A stretch of DNA of 64,000 bases from Actinomycetes bacterium (GTDB lineage Bacteria > Actinomycetota > Coriobacteriia > Coriobacteriales > Atopobiaceae). The notes below the pieces were generated by a model. The model did no database searches and had not been told where the DNA came from. It was given only the letters and a program-made list of their open reading frames with translations. Where the stretch lies: the NCBI GenBank assembly GCA_029546925.1, contig JAKPQM010000036.1:1-64000 (forward strand), written 5' to 3'. The stretch's first letter is position 1, and each line of letters opens with the position of its first letter. Shown here in pieces: positions 51,996-61,455 of the stretch. Position numbers and translations under genes: made by a program.

Positions 51996-52907
51996 GTGGA
52001 GTACGACGAGTACGTGCAATACCGCGAGACCAAGCTGCACGAGCAGCCCGGCTTCGCCTACAACACCTACCTCTGCACCATCCCCCAAGATTTCGACCGT
52101 GTCGCTCCCCATTGGCACGACCAGATGGAAATCGTCTACATCAAGCGCGGAAGCGGCGCCGTATCGGTCGATTTCGAGCGGTATCCCGTGCGGGCGGGTT
52201 CGATCGTGGTGGTGTTGCCCGGCGAGATCCATGCCATAGAGGGTGACCCCGGAGTACGCATGGAATATGAGAATGTGATCTTCTCGCCCGCTATGCTCGG
52301 CGGGGGCGAGGAGGATGAGTGGTTCAGGGAGAATATCCTCGCACCGCTGCATGCGGGTACGCTGCGCCCACCGCGGCCCCTGCCCGAGGAGAGCACCCTC
52401 TACGAAGAAGCGAGAAAAGCCCTCGATGCCTCAGACGCCGTCTGCACGGATCGTCAGCCGGGATATTCGCTGCTCGTGAAGAGCAACCTCATGCTGCTGC
52501 TCCACGCCCTCTACACCTACCGCCCCGAAGGATCTCCCGCCCGGATCCCCCACCTGACCGAGCAGCTCAAGATGGTCCTCGAGGAGATCCGGCTTCGCTA
52601 TGGCGAGCCATTGAGCGTGGGCGATGCAGCGCGCCTTGCCGGCTATAGCGAGGCGCACCTCATGCGCGTCTTCAAGCAGGTGACCGGCCAGACTTTCGTG
52701 GGCTACCTCAACGACTACCGGCTCTCGGCAGCGAGTTATTTCCTGAGGAGGACGGATGACTCCGTGAGCCACATCGCCCGAAGTTGCGGGTTCGACAACC
52801 CCTCGTATTTCAACAGGAGGTTTAAGGCGCGCTACGGCGTCACGCCCGGCGCGTACCGCAAGGGTGCCGAAACTGGTGGGCCTGCCGTTGGATCCCCGGC
52901 CCTGTAG
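51996..52907 (+). CDS. AraC family transcriptional regulator (cupin N-terminal domain)
   Basis: About 303 residues. The N-terminal cupin is PHWHDQMEIVYIKRGSGAVSVDFERYPVRAGSIVVVLPGEIHAIEG; the C-terminal AraC HTH pair is GEPLSVGDAARLAGYSEAHLMRVFKQVTGQTFVGYL and SVSHIARSCGFDNPSYFNRRFKARYGVTPGAYR. The frame extends to 51789, overlapping the glgP start, but AAGGAGG at 51981-51987 lies eight bases before GTG 51996, which is preferred. It probably responds to a sugar; glgP, divergent, is a possible target but this is only positional. Confidence 0.9.
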   Translation: MEYDEYVQYRETKLHEQPGFAYNTYLCTIPQDFDRVAPHWHDQMEIVYIKRGSGAVSVDFERYPVRAGSIVVVLPGEIHAIEGDPGVRMEYENVIFSPAMLGGGEEDEWFRENILAPLHAGTLRPPRPLPEESTLYEEARKALDASDAVCTDRQPGYSLLVKSNLMLLLHALYTYRPEGSPARIPHLTEQLKMVLEEIRLRYGEPLSVGDAARLAGYSEAHLMRVFKQVTGQTFVGYLNDYRLSAASYFLRRTDDSVSHIARSCGFDNPSYFNRRFKARYGVTPGAYRKGAETGGPAVGSPAL

Positions 52908-52949
52908 CGGCTTCATCGAGGCTGTATCGCAGACCACCGGGAGACTCCC

Positions 52950-53438
52950 CTATCGTGCCGGCTCCCAGGCAAGACGGGAGACGATCTCCTCGGCACGCAC
53001 GCCGTGGGGTATGAGCTCGATGGCACGCGGCGGCTCCTCGCCCGGATCGGCCACCCCATCGAGGCGCGTGAGGATGACGTCCAAGCGCTCGTCGCCGATC
53101 TCGTCGGAGAACTGCTCGCCCCATTCGATCACGCATACACCGTCTGCACCGAGCGCATCGAAGAGCCCCGTATCCTCCAGCTGGTCGGCATGCTCCAAGC
53201 GGTACAGATCGAAGTGGTTGAGATCGAGATCGCGCCCGTGATAGACCATCTGGATGGTGAAGGTGGGGCTGGTGACCGCCCCGTCGACGCCGAGCGAGCG
53301 CGCGATGCCCTTGGCAAGCTGGGTCTTGCCGGCACCGAGATCGCCCGTGAGCACGAGCACGTCGCCGGGCCGGAGCGCCCGTCCCAGCTGCTCGCCGAGC
53401 GCGATGGTCTCCTCAGCCGTATGCGTGATGGCCCTCAT
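52950..53438 (-). CDS. tsaE: tRNA threonylcarbamoyladenosine biosynthesis ATPase TsaE
   Basis: A 162-residue P-loop ATPase that drives turnover of the TsaB-TsaD complex. Walker A is GDLGAGKTQ (32-40), then [26 protein letters not shown] and CVIEWGEQF, all family-specific. The frame extends to 53753 but ATG 53438, just after the stop of the uracil-DNA glycosylase gene, gives the usual length. The ribosome binding site is weak, consistent with coupling to the upstream gene. It is the last gene of the glmS operon; its partners are in the fusion gene 6 kb away. Confidence 0.94.
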   Translation of the reverse strand: MRAITHTAEETIALGEQLGRALRPGDVLVLTGDLGAGKTQLAKGIARSLGVDGAVTSPTFTIQMVYHGRDLDLNHFDLYRLEHADQLEDTGLFDALGADGVCVIEWGEQFSDEIGDERLDVILTRLDGVADPGEEPPRAIELIPHGVRAEEIVSRLAWEPAR

Positions 53439-53443
53439 GGCTG

Positions 53444-54049
53444 CTATCCAGCCGGATGCTCGGCAAGCCACGCCCCCAGCATCTGCATGTCGGCGCGCAG
53501 ATCGTCGAGCCAATCGGGATGGTAGATCGTCGCCGCAGGGTGGAATGTGGGCATGACGATGAAATGCCCTGTCCGGTGGAAGCGGCCGCGGAGCTTGGTC
53601 ACGCCCTGATCTGTCTTTAAGATGAACTGCGTGGCGAAATTGCCCAAGCACACGATCACATCGGGCCAGATACTGCGGATCTGCTCGCGCAGAAACGGCG
53701 CACAGGCCTCGATCTCCTCGGGTCTGGGATTGCGGTTGCCGGAGGGGCGGCACTTCACGACATTGGCGATGTAGATATCCTCGCGGCGCAGACCCGCTTC
53801 GGCGAGAAGACCGTTGAGCTTCTGGCCGGCAGCGCCGACGAAGGGCTCGCCTTGCAGATCCTCGTTGCGTCCGGGACCCTCTCCCACGAACATGACGCGC
53901 GCATGGGGGTTGCCCACCCCGAAGACCAGATTGGTGCGCGTCTCACCCAACGGGCAGAGATGGCAGTCGCCGAGGACGGCGCGCACTTCTTCGAGCGTGA
54001 CCTCGCGGGGAGCTGGTTTTGGATGTCCGGGGATATGCAGGATGCTCAT
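53444..54049 (-). CDS. Family 4 uracil-DNA glycosylase
   Basis: A 201-residue iron-sulfur uracil-DNA glycosylase that removes uracil from [23 protein letters not shown] has the first two cluster cysteines; [18 protein letters not shown] is the active-site motif; [13 protein letters not shown] and VCLGNFATQ follow, with [10 protein letters not shown] near the end containing the late HP motif. Length is normal. The ribosome binding site (TAAGGT) is weak. It lies ten bases after alr and six bases before tsaE. Confidence 0.93.
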   Translation of the reverse strand: MSILHIPGHPKPAPREVTLEEVRAVLGDCHLCPLGETRTNLVFGVGNPHARVMFVGEGPGRNEDLQGEPFVGAAGQKLNGLLAEAGLRREDIYIANVVKCRPSGNRNPRPEEIEACAPFLREQIRSIWPDVIVCLGNFATQFILKTDQGVTKLRGRFHRTGHFIVMPTFHPAATIYHPDWLDDLRADMQMLGAWLAEHPAG

Positions 54050-54058
54050 GGGAATACC

Positions 54059-55219
54059 TTACACGTAGATTTTCTCGAGACGCAAGCCGAAGTCGCACAC
54101 GACCTCGTAGTTGATGGTACCGCGCTGGGCGGCGATCTCGTCGGCGGTGATGGTATCCGCGCCATCGGAGCCCATGATGGTCACCACGTCGCCCACCTCG
54201 ATACCCGACACGGGCCTGTAGGCGCGCGCGCTGTTGACGTCCACGGCGAACATGCACTGATCCATGCAGATGTTGCCCACCTGACGGCAGCGCATACCCC
54301 TCACCAGCACGGATGTGTTGCCCGAAAGGGTGCGGGAGAGCCCGTCGGCATAGCCGATGGGAATCGTCGCGATCTGGATGTTCCGGCGCGGCACACGGTA
54401 GTTCATGCCGTAGCTCACACCATCGCCCACCTCAGGCCATACCACGCGCGTGACCTTGGCACGCACGCTCATCACCGGCTCGAGATCGATACGCGGGACG
54501 GTGGTGTGCGCGGGATGCAGACCGTAGAGGCCGATGCCCACGCGCACCATGTCGTAGTGGCACTCGGGGTGCAAGATCGTGCCGGGAGTATTGTCGCAGT
54601 GCACGAGGCCCGGATCGAAACCCGCCTCGCGGAGTGCCTCGACGGCTTCATTGAAGCGCTTGAGTTGGAGCGTGAAATCCCAATCCGAGACCACATCGGC
54701 CGTGGCGAAGTGCGTGAACGTGCCCGCGCACTCCAACCCGCGGTGGAAATCGAAGAAGGAGCGCAGGTCGCATACCTCGCTCCACGAGACGCCCGTACGC
54801 GTCATGCCTGTATCGATGGCCAGATGGTAGCGACCGATCTTATCGGCGGCTGCGGCAGCCTCGCCGAAGGCGAGCGCGAAATCGCCGGTGGAGACCGACG
54901 GCATGAGGTCATACTCCACGAGCACATCGACGCTCTCGACAGGGGGCTCGGAGAGGATGAGGACAGGGGCGGTGATGCCGCCCGCGCGCAGCTCCACCCC
55001 TTCGTCGACCGTGGAGACAGCCAACTGGTCGGCGCCGGCGGAGAGCATGGCCTTAGCGCAGGGGATGGCTCCGTGGCCGTAGGCGTCGGCCTTGACGACG
55101 GCCATGAGCTTCACGGAGCGGGCGAGAAGCGCTTTGAAAGCGCGGGCGTTGCGGCGGAGCGCGGCGAGATCGATCTCGACCCACGCCCAACGCGTCTGGG
55201 GAGCTTCTGCGTGCGCCAT
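54059..55219 (-). CDS. alr: Alanine racemase
   Basis: A 386-residue PLP enzyme making D-alanine for peptidoglycan. The N-terminal barrel has WVEIDLAALRRNARAF and the PLP lysine in VVKADAYGHG (Lys43); the C-terminal domain has VSYGMNYRVPRRNIQIATIPIGYADG, with the catalytic tyrosine region, and CMDQCMFAVDV. AGGGAGG precedes ATG 55219. It begins 17 bases after the NAD(P)H-hydrate repair gene. Confidence 0.97.
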   Translation of the reverse strand: MAHAEAPQTRWAWVEIDLAALRRNARAFKALLARSVKLMAVVKADAYGHGAIPCAKAMLSAGADQLAVSTVDEGVELRAGGITAPVLILSEPPVESVDVLVEYDLMPSVSTGDFALAFGEAAAAADKIGRYHLAIDTGMTRTGVSWSEVCDLRSFFDFHRGLECAGTFTHFATADVVSDWDFTLQLKRFNEAVEALREAGFDPGLVHCDNTPGTILHPECHYDMVRVGIGLYGLHPAHTTVPRIDLEPVMSVRAKVTRVVWPEVGDGVSYGMNYRVPRRNIQIATIPIGYADGLSRTLSGNTSVLVRGMRCRQVGNICMDQCMFAVDVNSARAYRPVSGIEVGDVVTIMGSDGADTITADEIAAQRGTINYEVVCDFGLRLEKIYV

Positions 55220-55236
55220 TTCCTGCCTCCCTGTCC

Positions 55237-56853
55237 TTACTCGCCATCCTGCATCAGGGTGTCGGGATAGTAGCAATGCTCCTCGATGGCATCGGTAGCC
55301 AAGCCGAGGACATCGATGATATCAGCAGCCATCACGCCGCGCGAACCGTAGCGTTCGGCCGCAACGGAGCCGGCATAGCCGTGGATCTCGCAGGCCAGCG
55401 AGCAAAGAAGCGGCAGGTTGCCGACCTCGCCGCCGTTCTGGGCGAGCAACGACGCGATGATGCCGCCCAGCACGTCACCCGAACCGGCGGTGGCAAGCGC
55501 GGCAGGACCGGGCTTGGGAAGGATAGCCTGTCCGACGCCCACGCAGCCCGTAGCGGAACCCTTGGCCACGATGACAAGCTCGGTACCGCCGTTTGACCAG
55601 ATGATGCGGCGTGCAGCACTGAGCTGGCCCACGAGCGAATCGGGGGGATTCTCCATACCCACCAGACGACCGAGCTCGCCACGATGCGGGGTGAGCACGA
55701 GCGGATAGGCCCGGCGTGTTATCTCGGGATATTCGTCGAGCTTGCCCGACACGATGTGCGCAAGGCTGTTCAAGCCGTCTGCATCGACGACGAGCGAGGC
55801 ATCCGAGTTGAGCAGGACCGACATCACAGCATCCGTGCCCGCAGAAGTGCGCATGCCTGGACCGACGAGTGTTGCCGTATTGTTCGCGGCGAGCTTGGCG
55901 ATGCGCTCGGCGGCGGCGGCAGAGAAGGTCCCGTCCGCATCGCACGGGAGCCCCACCACGGGAATCTCGAGCAGGTGGGTCTGGGCGAGGGCTGCAATCG
56001 ATTCGGGAACGGCAAGGGTGACATAGCCGGCGCCGGCACGGGCGGCAGCCTTAGCCGCCATGATCGGGGCTCCTGGAAAGCGCGTGGAACCTCCCACCAC
56101 GAGCACCGATCCGCGTGAGAACTTATCGACGGCAGCACTCGGCTCTATGAGCACATCGAGGTAGTCGTCGAGCTCAGCGCGCCAAGCGACGGGATCGGCC
56201 TCGAAAACAAACTGCTCGGTCTGCTCGGCGAGCGGAGCCACGACGATCTGGCCGCACACGTCGCGACCGCGATCGGCAAGGAGGCCCGGCTTCAAGGCGA
56301 GCATGGTCACAGTCAGGTCGGCAACCACGCAGGCTCCGGGCGTGGCACCGGTTTGGGCGGAGAGGCCGCTGGGCACGTCCACGGAGACGACACGGGCACC
56401 GGAAGCGTTCAGGCAGTCGATCCAGATATCGAAGGGCGCGCGCGGTTCTCCATCGAAACCGGTGCCCAGTATGCAATCCAAGACCACATCGGTCTTGTCG
56501 AGCAGGGCTTCGAGCTCGGGGCGCGCGGGGCCTACAACGATGGGCACGCCGGCATTCACCGCAGCCTGAGCGACCACGCGGGAAAGATCTCCGCGCAGAT
56601 CATCGGGGGCGACCGGCGTCACCACCTGGACGGCCCTGCCCTTCTCCTTGAGCATCTCGGCGGCAACCCAACCGTCGCCGCCGTTGTTGCCCGTGCCCAC
56701 GAGCACGACGATGGTCCCGGCATCGGGAAGCGACATGACCTCCTGCGCGGCTGCATAGCCTGCGCGATGCATGAGTTCGGAGACGCTGATGCCGGCGCGG
56801 GTGAGCGCGACTTCCACGCGTTTGACGTCCTCTACATTCAAGATCGGCTGCAT
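55237..56853 (-). CDS. nnr: Bifunctional NAD(P)H-hydrate epimerase / dehydratase
   Basis: A 538-residue metabolite-repair enzyme. The N-terminal YjeF_N epimerase (to about 215) has VLVGTGNNGGDGWVAAEML (GxGNNGGDG at 53-61) and CILGTGFDGEPR; the C-terminal ADP-dependent dehydratase has GSVLVVGGSTRFPGAPIMAAKAAARAGAG, LVLTPHRGELGRLVG and ATAGSGDVLGGIIASLL. Together they restore hydrated NAD(P)H. AGGAGG precedes ATG 56853, which practically abuts the end of acpS. Part of the glmS-acpS-nnr-alr-udg-tsaE operon, an arrangement common in Gram-positives. Confidence 0.95.
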   Translation of the reverse strand: MQPILNVEDVKRVEVALTRAGISVSELMHRAGYAAAQEVMSLPDAGTIVVLVGTGNNGGDGWVAAEMLKEKGRAVQVVTPVAPDDLRGDLSRVVAQAAVNAGVPIVVGPARPELEALLDKTDVVLDCILGTGFDGEPRAPFDIWIDCLNASGARVVSVDVPSGLSAQTGATPGACVVADLTVTMLALKPGLLADRGRDVCGQIVVAPLAEQTEQFVFEADPVAWRAELDDYLDVLIEPSAAVDKFSRGSVLVVGGSTRFPGAPIMAAKAAARAGAGYVTLAVPESIAALAQTHLLEIPVVGLPCDADGTFSAAAAERIAKLAANNTATLVGPGMRTSAGTDAVMSVLLNSDASLVVDADGLNSLAHIVSGKLDEYPEITRRAYPLVLTPHRGELGRLVGMENPPDSLVGQLSAARRIIWSNGGTELVIVAKGSATGCVGVGQAILPKPGPAALATAGSGDVLGGIIASLLAQNGGEVGNLPLLCSLACEIHGYAGSVAAERYGSRGVMAADIIDVLGLATDAIEEHCYYPDTLMQDGE

Positions 56854-56854
56854 C

Positions 56855-57379
56855 CTAAACCTCCTGAGACGATTGCGTTTCCTGGACGATATGCTTGCTC
56901 TGCAGACGTTCAAGCTCGTCGATAACCGAACGGGCCTCCTTGAACGATGCCGCGAGTTCGGAAGCAGCATCGGCTTTCTCGTCTTGCTTGGGACGAACCC
57001 CGTCGGTCACGCATACGGCGTTGGCAACTGCCACATCATGGGTGTGGGAGAGCGAGAGGGCTATCTCGCGCACGCCCTGATCGGCGGCAATCTCTGCAGC
57101 GCGACCGGTGAGGATGGCAAAGGGGCGACCGTTCTCGCCGCGTCCGACCGACACATCGAGCAGGCCCACGCCATTCCCGAAACCGCAGCCCAAAGCCTTG
57201 AGGATGGCTTCGTGGGCAGCGAAACGGGCGGCATAGTGCTCGGCGGGGCGGGTGCAGCGAGCGCAATAGGCACGCTCCTCGGGCGTGAAGACGCGTTCGA
57301 TGAAACGCGGATTGGTATCGAGCACGCGCTGCATGCGTGCGATCTCGAGCATATCCACACCGATCCCTGCAAGCTGCAT
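56855..57379 (-). CDS. acpS: Holo-[acyl-carrier-protein] synthase
   Basis: A 174-residue phosphopantetheinyl transferase that activates acyl carrier protein. GIGVDMLEIARMQRVL holds the magnesium aspartate; RFAAHEAILKALG is the second motif, where the usual AAKEA reads AAHEA while the catalytic Glu and the second Lys remain; SLSHTHDVAVA is the third. The enzyme core ends near residue 125; the remaining 50 residues are a charged helix not found in typical AcpS (about 120-130 residues). GGTGGAG precedes the ATG, two bases after glmS. Confidence 0.93.
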   Translation of the reverse strand: MQLAGIGVDMLEIARMQRVLDTNPRFIERVFTPEERAYCARCTRPAEHYAARFAAHEAILKALGCGFGNGVGLLDVSVGRGENGRPFAILTGRAAEIAADQGVREIALSLSHTHDVAVANAVCVTDGVRPKQDEKADAASELAASFKEARSVIDELERLQSKHIVQETQSSQEV

Positions 57380-57381
57380 GG

Positions 57382-59232
57382 CTACTCCACCGTGACAGAT
57401 TTCGCGAGGTTGCGCGGTTTATCGACGTCGCGACCGCGCGCGAGCGCCACGAAACGGGCAAGTATCTGGAGATGCACGATAGCGACCACGGGCACGAGCA
57501 GCTCGTCGGGCAGCGGAGGGATCCAGAGCACGTGCTCGACCTGGGATGCCACCCCCTCATCGCCATCGGTTGCCACGGCGATCACGTGCGCGCCGCGCGC
57601 GATGCACTCCTGGATGTTGGAAACGGTCTTGTCGTGCCAGCGATCTGCGGGCACGATGGCGACCACGGGGAAACCCTGCTCGATGAGGGCGATGGGGCCA
57701 TGCTTCATCTCCCCGGCCGGATATCCCTCGGCGTGGAGATAGCTGATCTCCTTGATCTTGAGCGCGCCCTCGAGTGCCGTGGTCGCATTCACGCCACGGC
57801 CGAGGTAAAGCGACGAGGAGGAGCGGCGGAAGAGCGCCGAGGCCTGCTTGTCCTGCCAACTGCGGCGAAAGACCTCGCGGATGGCATCGGGTAGGAGGCT
57901 CAGGTCGTGATAGTGGCGGGCAACACCGTTCTGGTCCATGGTGCCATTTGCGCGGGCGAGCACGAGGGCAAGCAGGGCACAGGCCACGAGCTGGGCGGTA
58001 TAGGCTTTGGTCGAGGCCACGCAGACCTCGGGGCCGGCCTGCACGTAGAGCACGCCGTCGGCCTCGCGCGCAGCAGTGGAGCCGAGCACATTGGTGACGG
58101 CGAACACGTGGCAGCCAAGGGCCTTCATGCGGCGCGCGGCGGCGAGGGTATCGGCCGTCTCGCCCGATTGGGTGACGATCACGCAGAGGGTGTTGGGTGT
58201 GACGAGCACTTCGGGCTCGTAGTTGAATTCGGAGGCGTACGCCCACGTCGCGGGTACCTTGGCCCAGCTCTCGATCATGGTACGTGCTATCTGGCACACA
58301 TGGCTCGAGGTGCCGCAGGCGATAAGGAACACGCGGTCGATGGAGGCAAGCTCGTCGCGCGCGAGGCGCAGCTCGTCGAGTCGTATGCCATCCTCCCCCA
58401 AACGTCCTTGGAGCAGGCGCTCGATGGCCTCGGGTTGCTCGGCGATCTCCTTCTCCATGAAATCGGCATGGCCGCCGAGCGTTGCTGCGCTGGCGTCCCA
58501 GTCGATATCGATGGTGGAGGGATCGCGCACCATGTCGCCCGTCTCGTCGTAGACGGTGATGGTGCCGTTGGACTCGAGCAAGGCGAACTGGCTGTTCGCA
58601 AGCTGGATGACGTGGCTCGTTATGCTCGCGAGCGGCATGACGTCGGACGCAGCGTAGGCGCCATCCGCCGTCGAGGCGACAACGAGCGGCGAACCGTTGC
58701 GTGCGACCGCGATTTGACCCGGTGCGTCGGCACAGATGCAGGCGATGGCCCACGAACCCTTGAGGCGCGAGCATGCGTTGCGCAGCGCCGCCACCAGATC
58801 GCCCTTACGGGGACCCTTCCAAGCATCTTCCACCAAGTGCGCGATGACCTCGGTGTCGGTCTCGGAGGTAAACTCGTGGCCGGCGGCCATGAGCTGCGCT
58901 TTGAGTTCACGGAAATTCTCGATAATGCCGTTGTGGGTGACAGCGATGCGTTCCGAGCAGTCGCGGTGCGGATGGGCGTTCTTATCGTTCGGCGCCCCAT
59001 GCGTCGCCCAGCGCGTATGTGCGATGCCCGAGGTGCCCACGGGATTTGCAACCTTGCAGCGCTCGACAAGCGCGGAGACCCGCCCCGCATACTTCACGCC
59101 GTGGAGCGCTCCATCAGGCGAGAGAACCTCGAGACCCGCCGAATCGTATCCACGGTACTCAAGGGTTTGAAGGCCCTTCAAAAGGAACGGGGACGCCTGA
59201 TTCGTGCCGGTATAGCCTACGATTCCGCACAT
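57382..59232 (-). CDS. glmS: Glutamine-fructose-6-phosphate aminotransferase
   Basis: A 616-residue enzyme making glucosamine-6-phosphate for cell-wall amino sugars. The N-terminal glutaminase starts MCGIVGYTG with the nucleophile Cys2 and contains GIAHTRWATHGAPNDKNAHPH; two SIS domains follow (FLIACGTSSHVCQIA; VIVTQSGETADTLAA; SSSLYLGRGVNATTALEGALKIKEISYLHAEGYPAGEMKHGPIALI), ending KSVTVE. AAAGGGAG precedes the ATG. It opens the cell-wall/repair operon. No glmS ribozyme was recognised in the short leader. Confidence 0.98.
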   Translation of the reverse strand: MCGIVGYTGTNQASPFLLKGLQTLEYRGYDSAGLEVLSPDGALHGVKYAGRVSALVERCKVANPVGTSGIAHTRWATHGAPNDKNAHPHRDCSERIAVTHNGIIENFRELKAQLMAAGHEFTSETDTEVIAHLVEDAWKGPRKGDLVAALRNACSRLKGSWAIACICADAPGQIAVARNGSPLVVASTADGAYAASDVMPLASITSHVIQLANSQFALLESNGTITVYDETGDMVRDPSTIDIDWDASAATLGGHADFMEKEIAEQPEAIERLLQGRLGEDGIRLDELRLARDELASIDRVFLIACGTSSHVCQIARTMIESWAKVPATWAYASEFNYEPEVLVTPNTLCVIVTQSGETADTLAAARRMKALGCHVFAVTNVLGSTAAREADGVLYVQAGPEVCVASTKAYTAQLVACALLALVLARANGTMDQNGVARHYHDLSLLPDAIREVFRRSWQDKQASALFRRSSSSLYLGRGVNATTALEGALKIKEISYLHAEGYPAGEMKHGPIALIEQGFPVVAIVPADRWHDKTVSNIQECIARGAHVIAVATDGDEGVASQVEHVLWIPPLPDELLVPVVAIVHLQILARFVALARGRDVDKPRNLAKSVTVE

Positions 59233-59253
59233 GTCGTCTCCCTTTGAGCTGCG

Positions 59254-59287
59254 ATGACCCGTCTATTCTACCCTATCGACGGGTCAT
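59254..59287 (-). promoter_or_regulatory. Inverted repeat flanking a -10 box upstream of glmS
   Basis: ATGACCCGTC (59254-59263) and GACGGGTCAT (59278-59287) form a perfect ten-base inverted repeat. On the minus strand a TAGAAT -10 candidate (59265-59270) lies between the arms, about 35 bases upstream of the glmS start. This could be a repressor site or a leader hairpin. Confidence 0.45.
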
Positions 59288-59312
59288 GATGGCCGCCGGG
59301 GCAGCGTCCACA

Positions 59313-59352
59313 CGACACGGGCACGCCCGGCTATGCGGGCATGCCCGTGTCG
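59313..59352. terminator. GC-rich hairpin between glmS promoter and deoR end
   Basis: CGACACGGGCACGCCCG pairs with GCGGGCATGCCCGTGTCG almost perfectly around a short loop. It lies 20 bases past the end of the deoR-type gene and probably ends that transcript, although no U-run follows. Confidence 0.6.
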
Positions 59353-59371
59353 GCAGTTGCGTATATGCAGG

Positions 59372-60130
59372 CTACAGCAGCGTCACCTGCGCTGCAGCGC
59401 AATCGGAGACGAAGACCGCCGAGAGCCCGCCATCCGAGACGACCATATCAACCTGCGAGAGACCGCAGATGGGAAACGTCGAGTGGCGATCCTCCTTATC
59501 CGAATCCATGAGGACGATCTTCTCGTCGGATTGGTTGAGCACGGCGCGCTTGAATACCGCTTGGTCGTCGAGACCGCAGGAGAAGCCGCGTCCGCGCTCG
59601 TAGCCGGTGACGCCGAGATACACCTGGTCAAAGGAGAACGAGTCGACAGCCTCGATGGCGGTTCCGCCCGAAGTGCACATCGAGTGCTGGTTGAGCTTGC
59701 CGCCCACGAGCATGGTCTCGATGCGCTCGAATCGTGCGAGCTCGATTGCCACGGTGAGCGAGTTGGTGAAGACGAGCAGGTGGATGTCGGGCATGGCCTG
59801 GGCAAGCGCCGTCGTCGTGCTCCCGGAGTCGAAGAAGACCACGGTATCGGGATGGAGGAGCTCTGCCGCTTTGCGCGCGATGGCGTGCTTGGCGGGGGCG
59901 TTCCTGCTCACGCGGCGGGAGAAAAGGTCATCGGTGCCCACGGCGAACCCCACGGATTTGGCACCGCCGTGCACGCGCACGATGCGACGCGCCTCGTCGA
60001 GCGTCTTGAGGTCGGTGCGCAAGGTCATCTCGCTCACGTCGGGAAACGTACGCTTGAGGTGGGCGAAGCTGACGCTCCCCTCGGAATTGATGAGATCGAC
60101 GATGCGCTCGCGGCGCTCCTCCATGACCAT
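59372..60130 (-). CDS. DeoR/GlpR family transcriptional regulator
   Basis: A 252-residue repressor of sugar metabolism. The N-terminal HTH is ERRERIVDLINSEGSVSFAHLKRTFPDVSEMTLRTDLKTLDEARRIVRVHGGA; the C-terminal ISOCOT sugar-phosphate domain shows VFFDSGSTTTALAQAM, TNSLTVAIEL, VGGKLNQHSMCTSGG and SDEKIVLMDSDK. It follows the zinc dehydrogenase gene by 15 bases on the same strand, and the mannitol PTS gene is divergent beyond. It most likely represses both, sensing a phosphorylated hexitol or ketose. ATG 60130 or 60124 could be the start. Confidence 0.93.
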   Translation of the reverse strand: MVMEERRERIVDLINSEGSVSFAHLKRTFPDVSEMTLRTDLKTLDEARRIVRVHGGAKSVGFAVGTDDLFSRRVSRNAPAKHAIARKAAELLHPDTVVFFDSGSTTTALAQAMPDIHLLVFTNSLTVAIELARFERIETMLVGGKLNQHSMCTSGGTAIEAVDSFSFDQVYLGVTGYERGRGFSCGLDDQAVFKRAVLNQSDEKIVLMDSDKEDRHSTFPICGLSQVDMVVSDGGLSAVFVSDCAAAQVTLL

Positions 60131-60145
60131 AGCTGCCCTGAACCC

Positions 60146-61411
60146 CTACGACTGCGCCCAATGCTCGAGCAGATAGCGCTCGGCAGCAGGCGACCAAAGC
60201 CCGTTGCTGCCATCGATGATATCAGCAAGCTCCGCAAAGCGCACGTCCTCGGCCGCATGGTCGCGCAGCTCGCCGAGGGCGATGAGCGGAAGCTCGATAT
60301 GGGTGTAGATGAGCTTCTTGCCACCGGGGATCTTGGGCAGGTCGCATATGGCCTCCGCGGCAGCATCGAGGCCGCCGATATGGGTGACCATGACCGCCGG
60401 GTCGATCCGTCCGGCCGCCGTGAGCTCGAGCGACTCTATCATATCGGCGGTATTGCCGCCCGTGGTGCCCATGACGTGCGTCGAGTTGTAGTGGATGTCG
60501 TAGAAGTTGATGGGGGCCTTGAAAGCGGTGTCGGTGGGGCCGGCGAAGAAATTGAGGCAGCCATCGCGACCGAGCACGTCGCTCGACTGCTCGATGACGG
60601 CGGCCACGGGAGCGTAGCAGAGCACGTCGTCATAGCCCGCGCCGCCCGTGAGCGAGCGCAGGTAGGCGACGGGGTCGTCCATACTCCCGGTGTTCACGAA
60701 ATGCAGGTCGATGCCGGTCTCGTCCTTGACCTTCTCGGGCGGGAAGAGCGCTGCGGCACGATCGAGGCGATCCTGGTCGATGTCGGTGACGGTAATGAGA
60801 CCGGGTTTGCGGTCGCGGTGCAGCGCGTAGGTGAGCGCGCCCAGACCCATCGGGCCGGCACCCGCCATGATGGCGAGGTTCCCGCCCTCGCGGATGCCCA
60901 TCTCGTGCGTGTAGACGCCCATCTTGGTGTGGTAGGCGGCATTGAGAGCCCCGACCGAGCAGGACAGGGGCTCGGCGAGGGATGCCTGATAGTAGGCCTC
61001 GCCTTCGTAGACCAAGAAGCTGTTCGTGGCGAAGATCTCCTGCGGCAGGATGCAATAGGTGGAATCGCCGCCGCAGAACTCGTAGGAGTATCCGGGCGAT
61101 GCCATCGATCCCTTGTAGTTGATGGCGGGCTGGATGGTGAACTTCTGGCCGGGGTGGTAGAGATCGGCGTACTTGGCACCCACCTCGACGATGTCGCCTG
61201 CGAACTCATGACCGCAGATGACGGGATGCTCGGCCACGTCGGCCGGGACGCGCTTGTGATCGACGCCCAGCGTAGCCATCTTGTACGTGGACATGCAAAT
61301 CGAATCGGACACGACCTTGACGAGCATCTCGTCATCCTTGATGGGGGGCAGCTCGAACTCGTCGAGCCTCAGATCCATCGCCGCGTGGAGCCTGACCGCC
61401 TTCGTCTTCAT
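60146..61411 (-). CDS. Zinc-binding dehydrogenase, L-sorbose-1-phosphate reductase-like
   Basis: A 421-residue medium-chain dehydrogenase of the threonine/sorbitol dehydrogenase class. SDSICMSTYK has the first zinc-ligand cysteine (Cys39), VICGHEFAG (66-72) the His-Glu, and AIMAGAGPMGLGALTYAL the NAD(P) fold. The four-cysteine structural zinc lobe is absent, as in SorE-type L-sorbose-1-phosphate reductases, which this resembles by recollection. GAAAGGA precedes ATG 61411. It is divergent from a mannitol-type PTS gene and in an operon with DeoR, so it probably oxidises or reduces the hexitol phosphate that the PTS brings in. The exact substrate is uncertain. Confidence 0.8.
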   Translation of the reverse strand: MKTKAVRLHAAMDLRLDEFELPPIKDDEMLVKVVSDSICMSTYKMATLGVDHKRVPADVAEHPVICGHEFAGDIVEVGAKYADLYHPGQKFTIQPAINYKGSMASPGYSYEFCGGDSTYCILPQEIFATNSFLVYEGEAYYQASLAEPLSCSVGALNAAYHTKMGVYTHEMGIREGGNLAIMAGAGPMGLGALTYALHRDRKPGLITVTDIDQDRLDRAAALFPPEKVKDETGIDLHFVNTGSMDDPVAYLRSLTGGAGYDDVLCYAPVAAVIEQSSDVLGRDGCLNFFAGPTDTAFKAPINFYDIHYNSTHVMGTTGGNTADMIESLELTAAGRIDPAVMVTHIGGLDAAAEAICDLPKIPGGKKLIYTHIELPLIALGELRDHAAEDVRFAELADIIDGSNGLWSPAAERYLLEHWAQS

Positions 61412-61455
61412 AGCGCATCCTTTCGACAAGAACTGTTAATCCAACGTCCATCAAC

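Noticed and set aside
59233-59371. glmS ribozyme in the glmS leader
   Set aside because: The leader is short and consists mainly of two GC-rich inverted repeats; it shows no resemblance to the ribozyme core.
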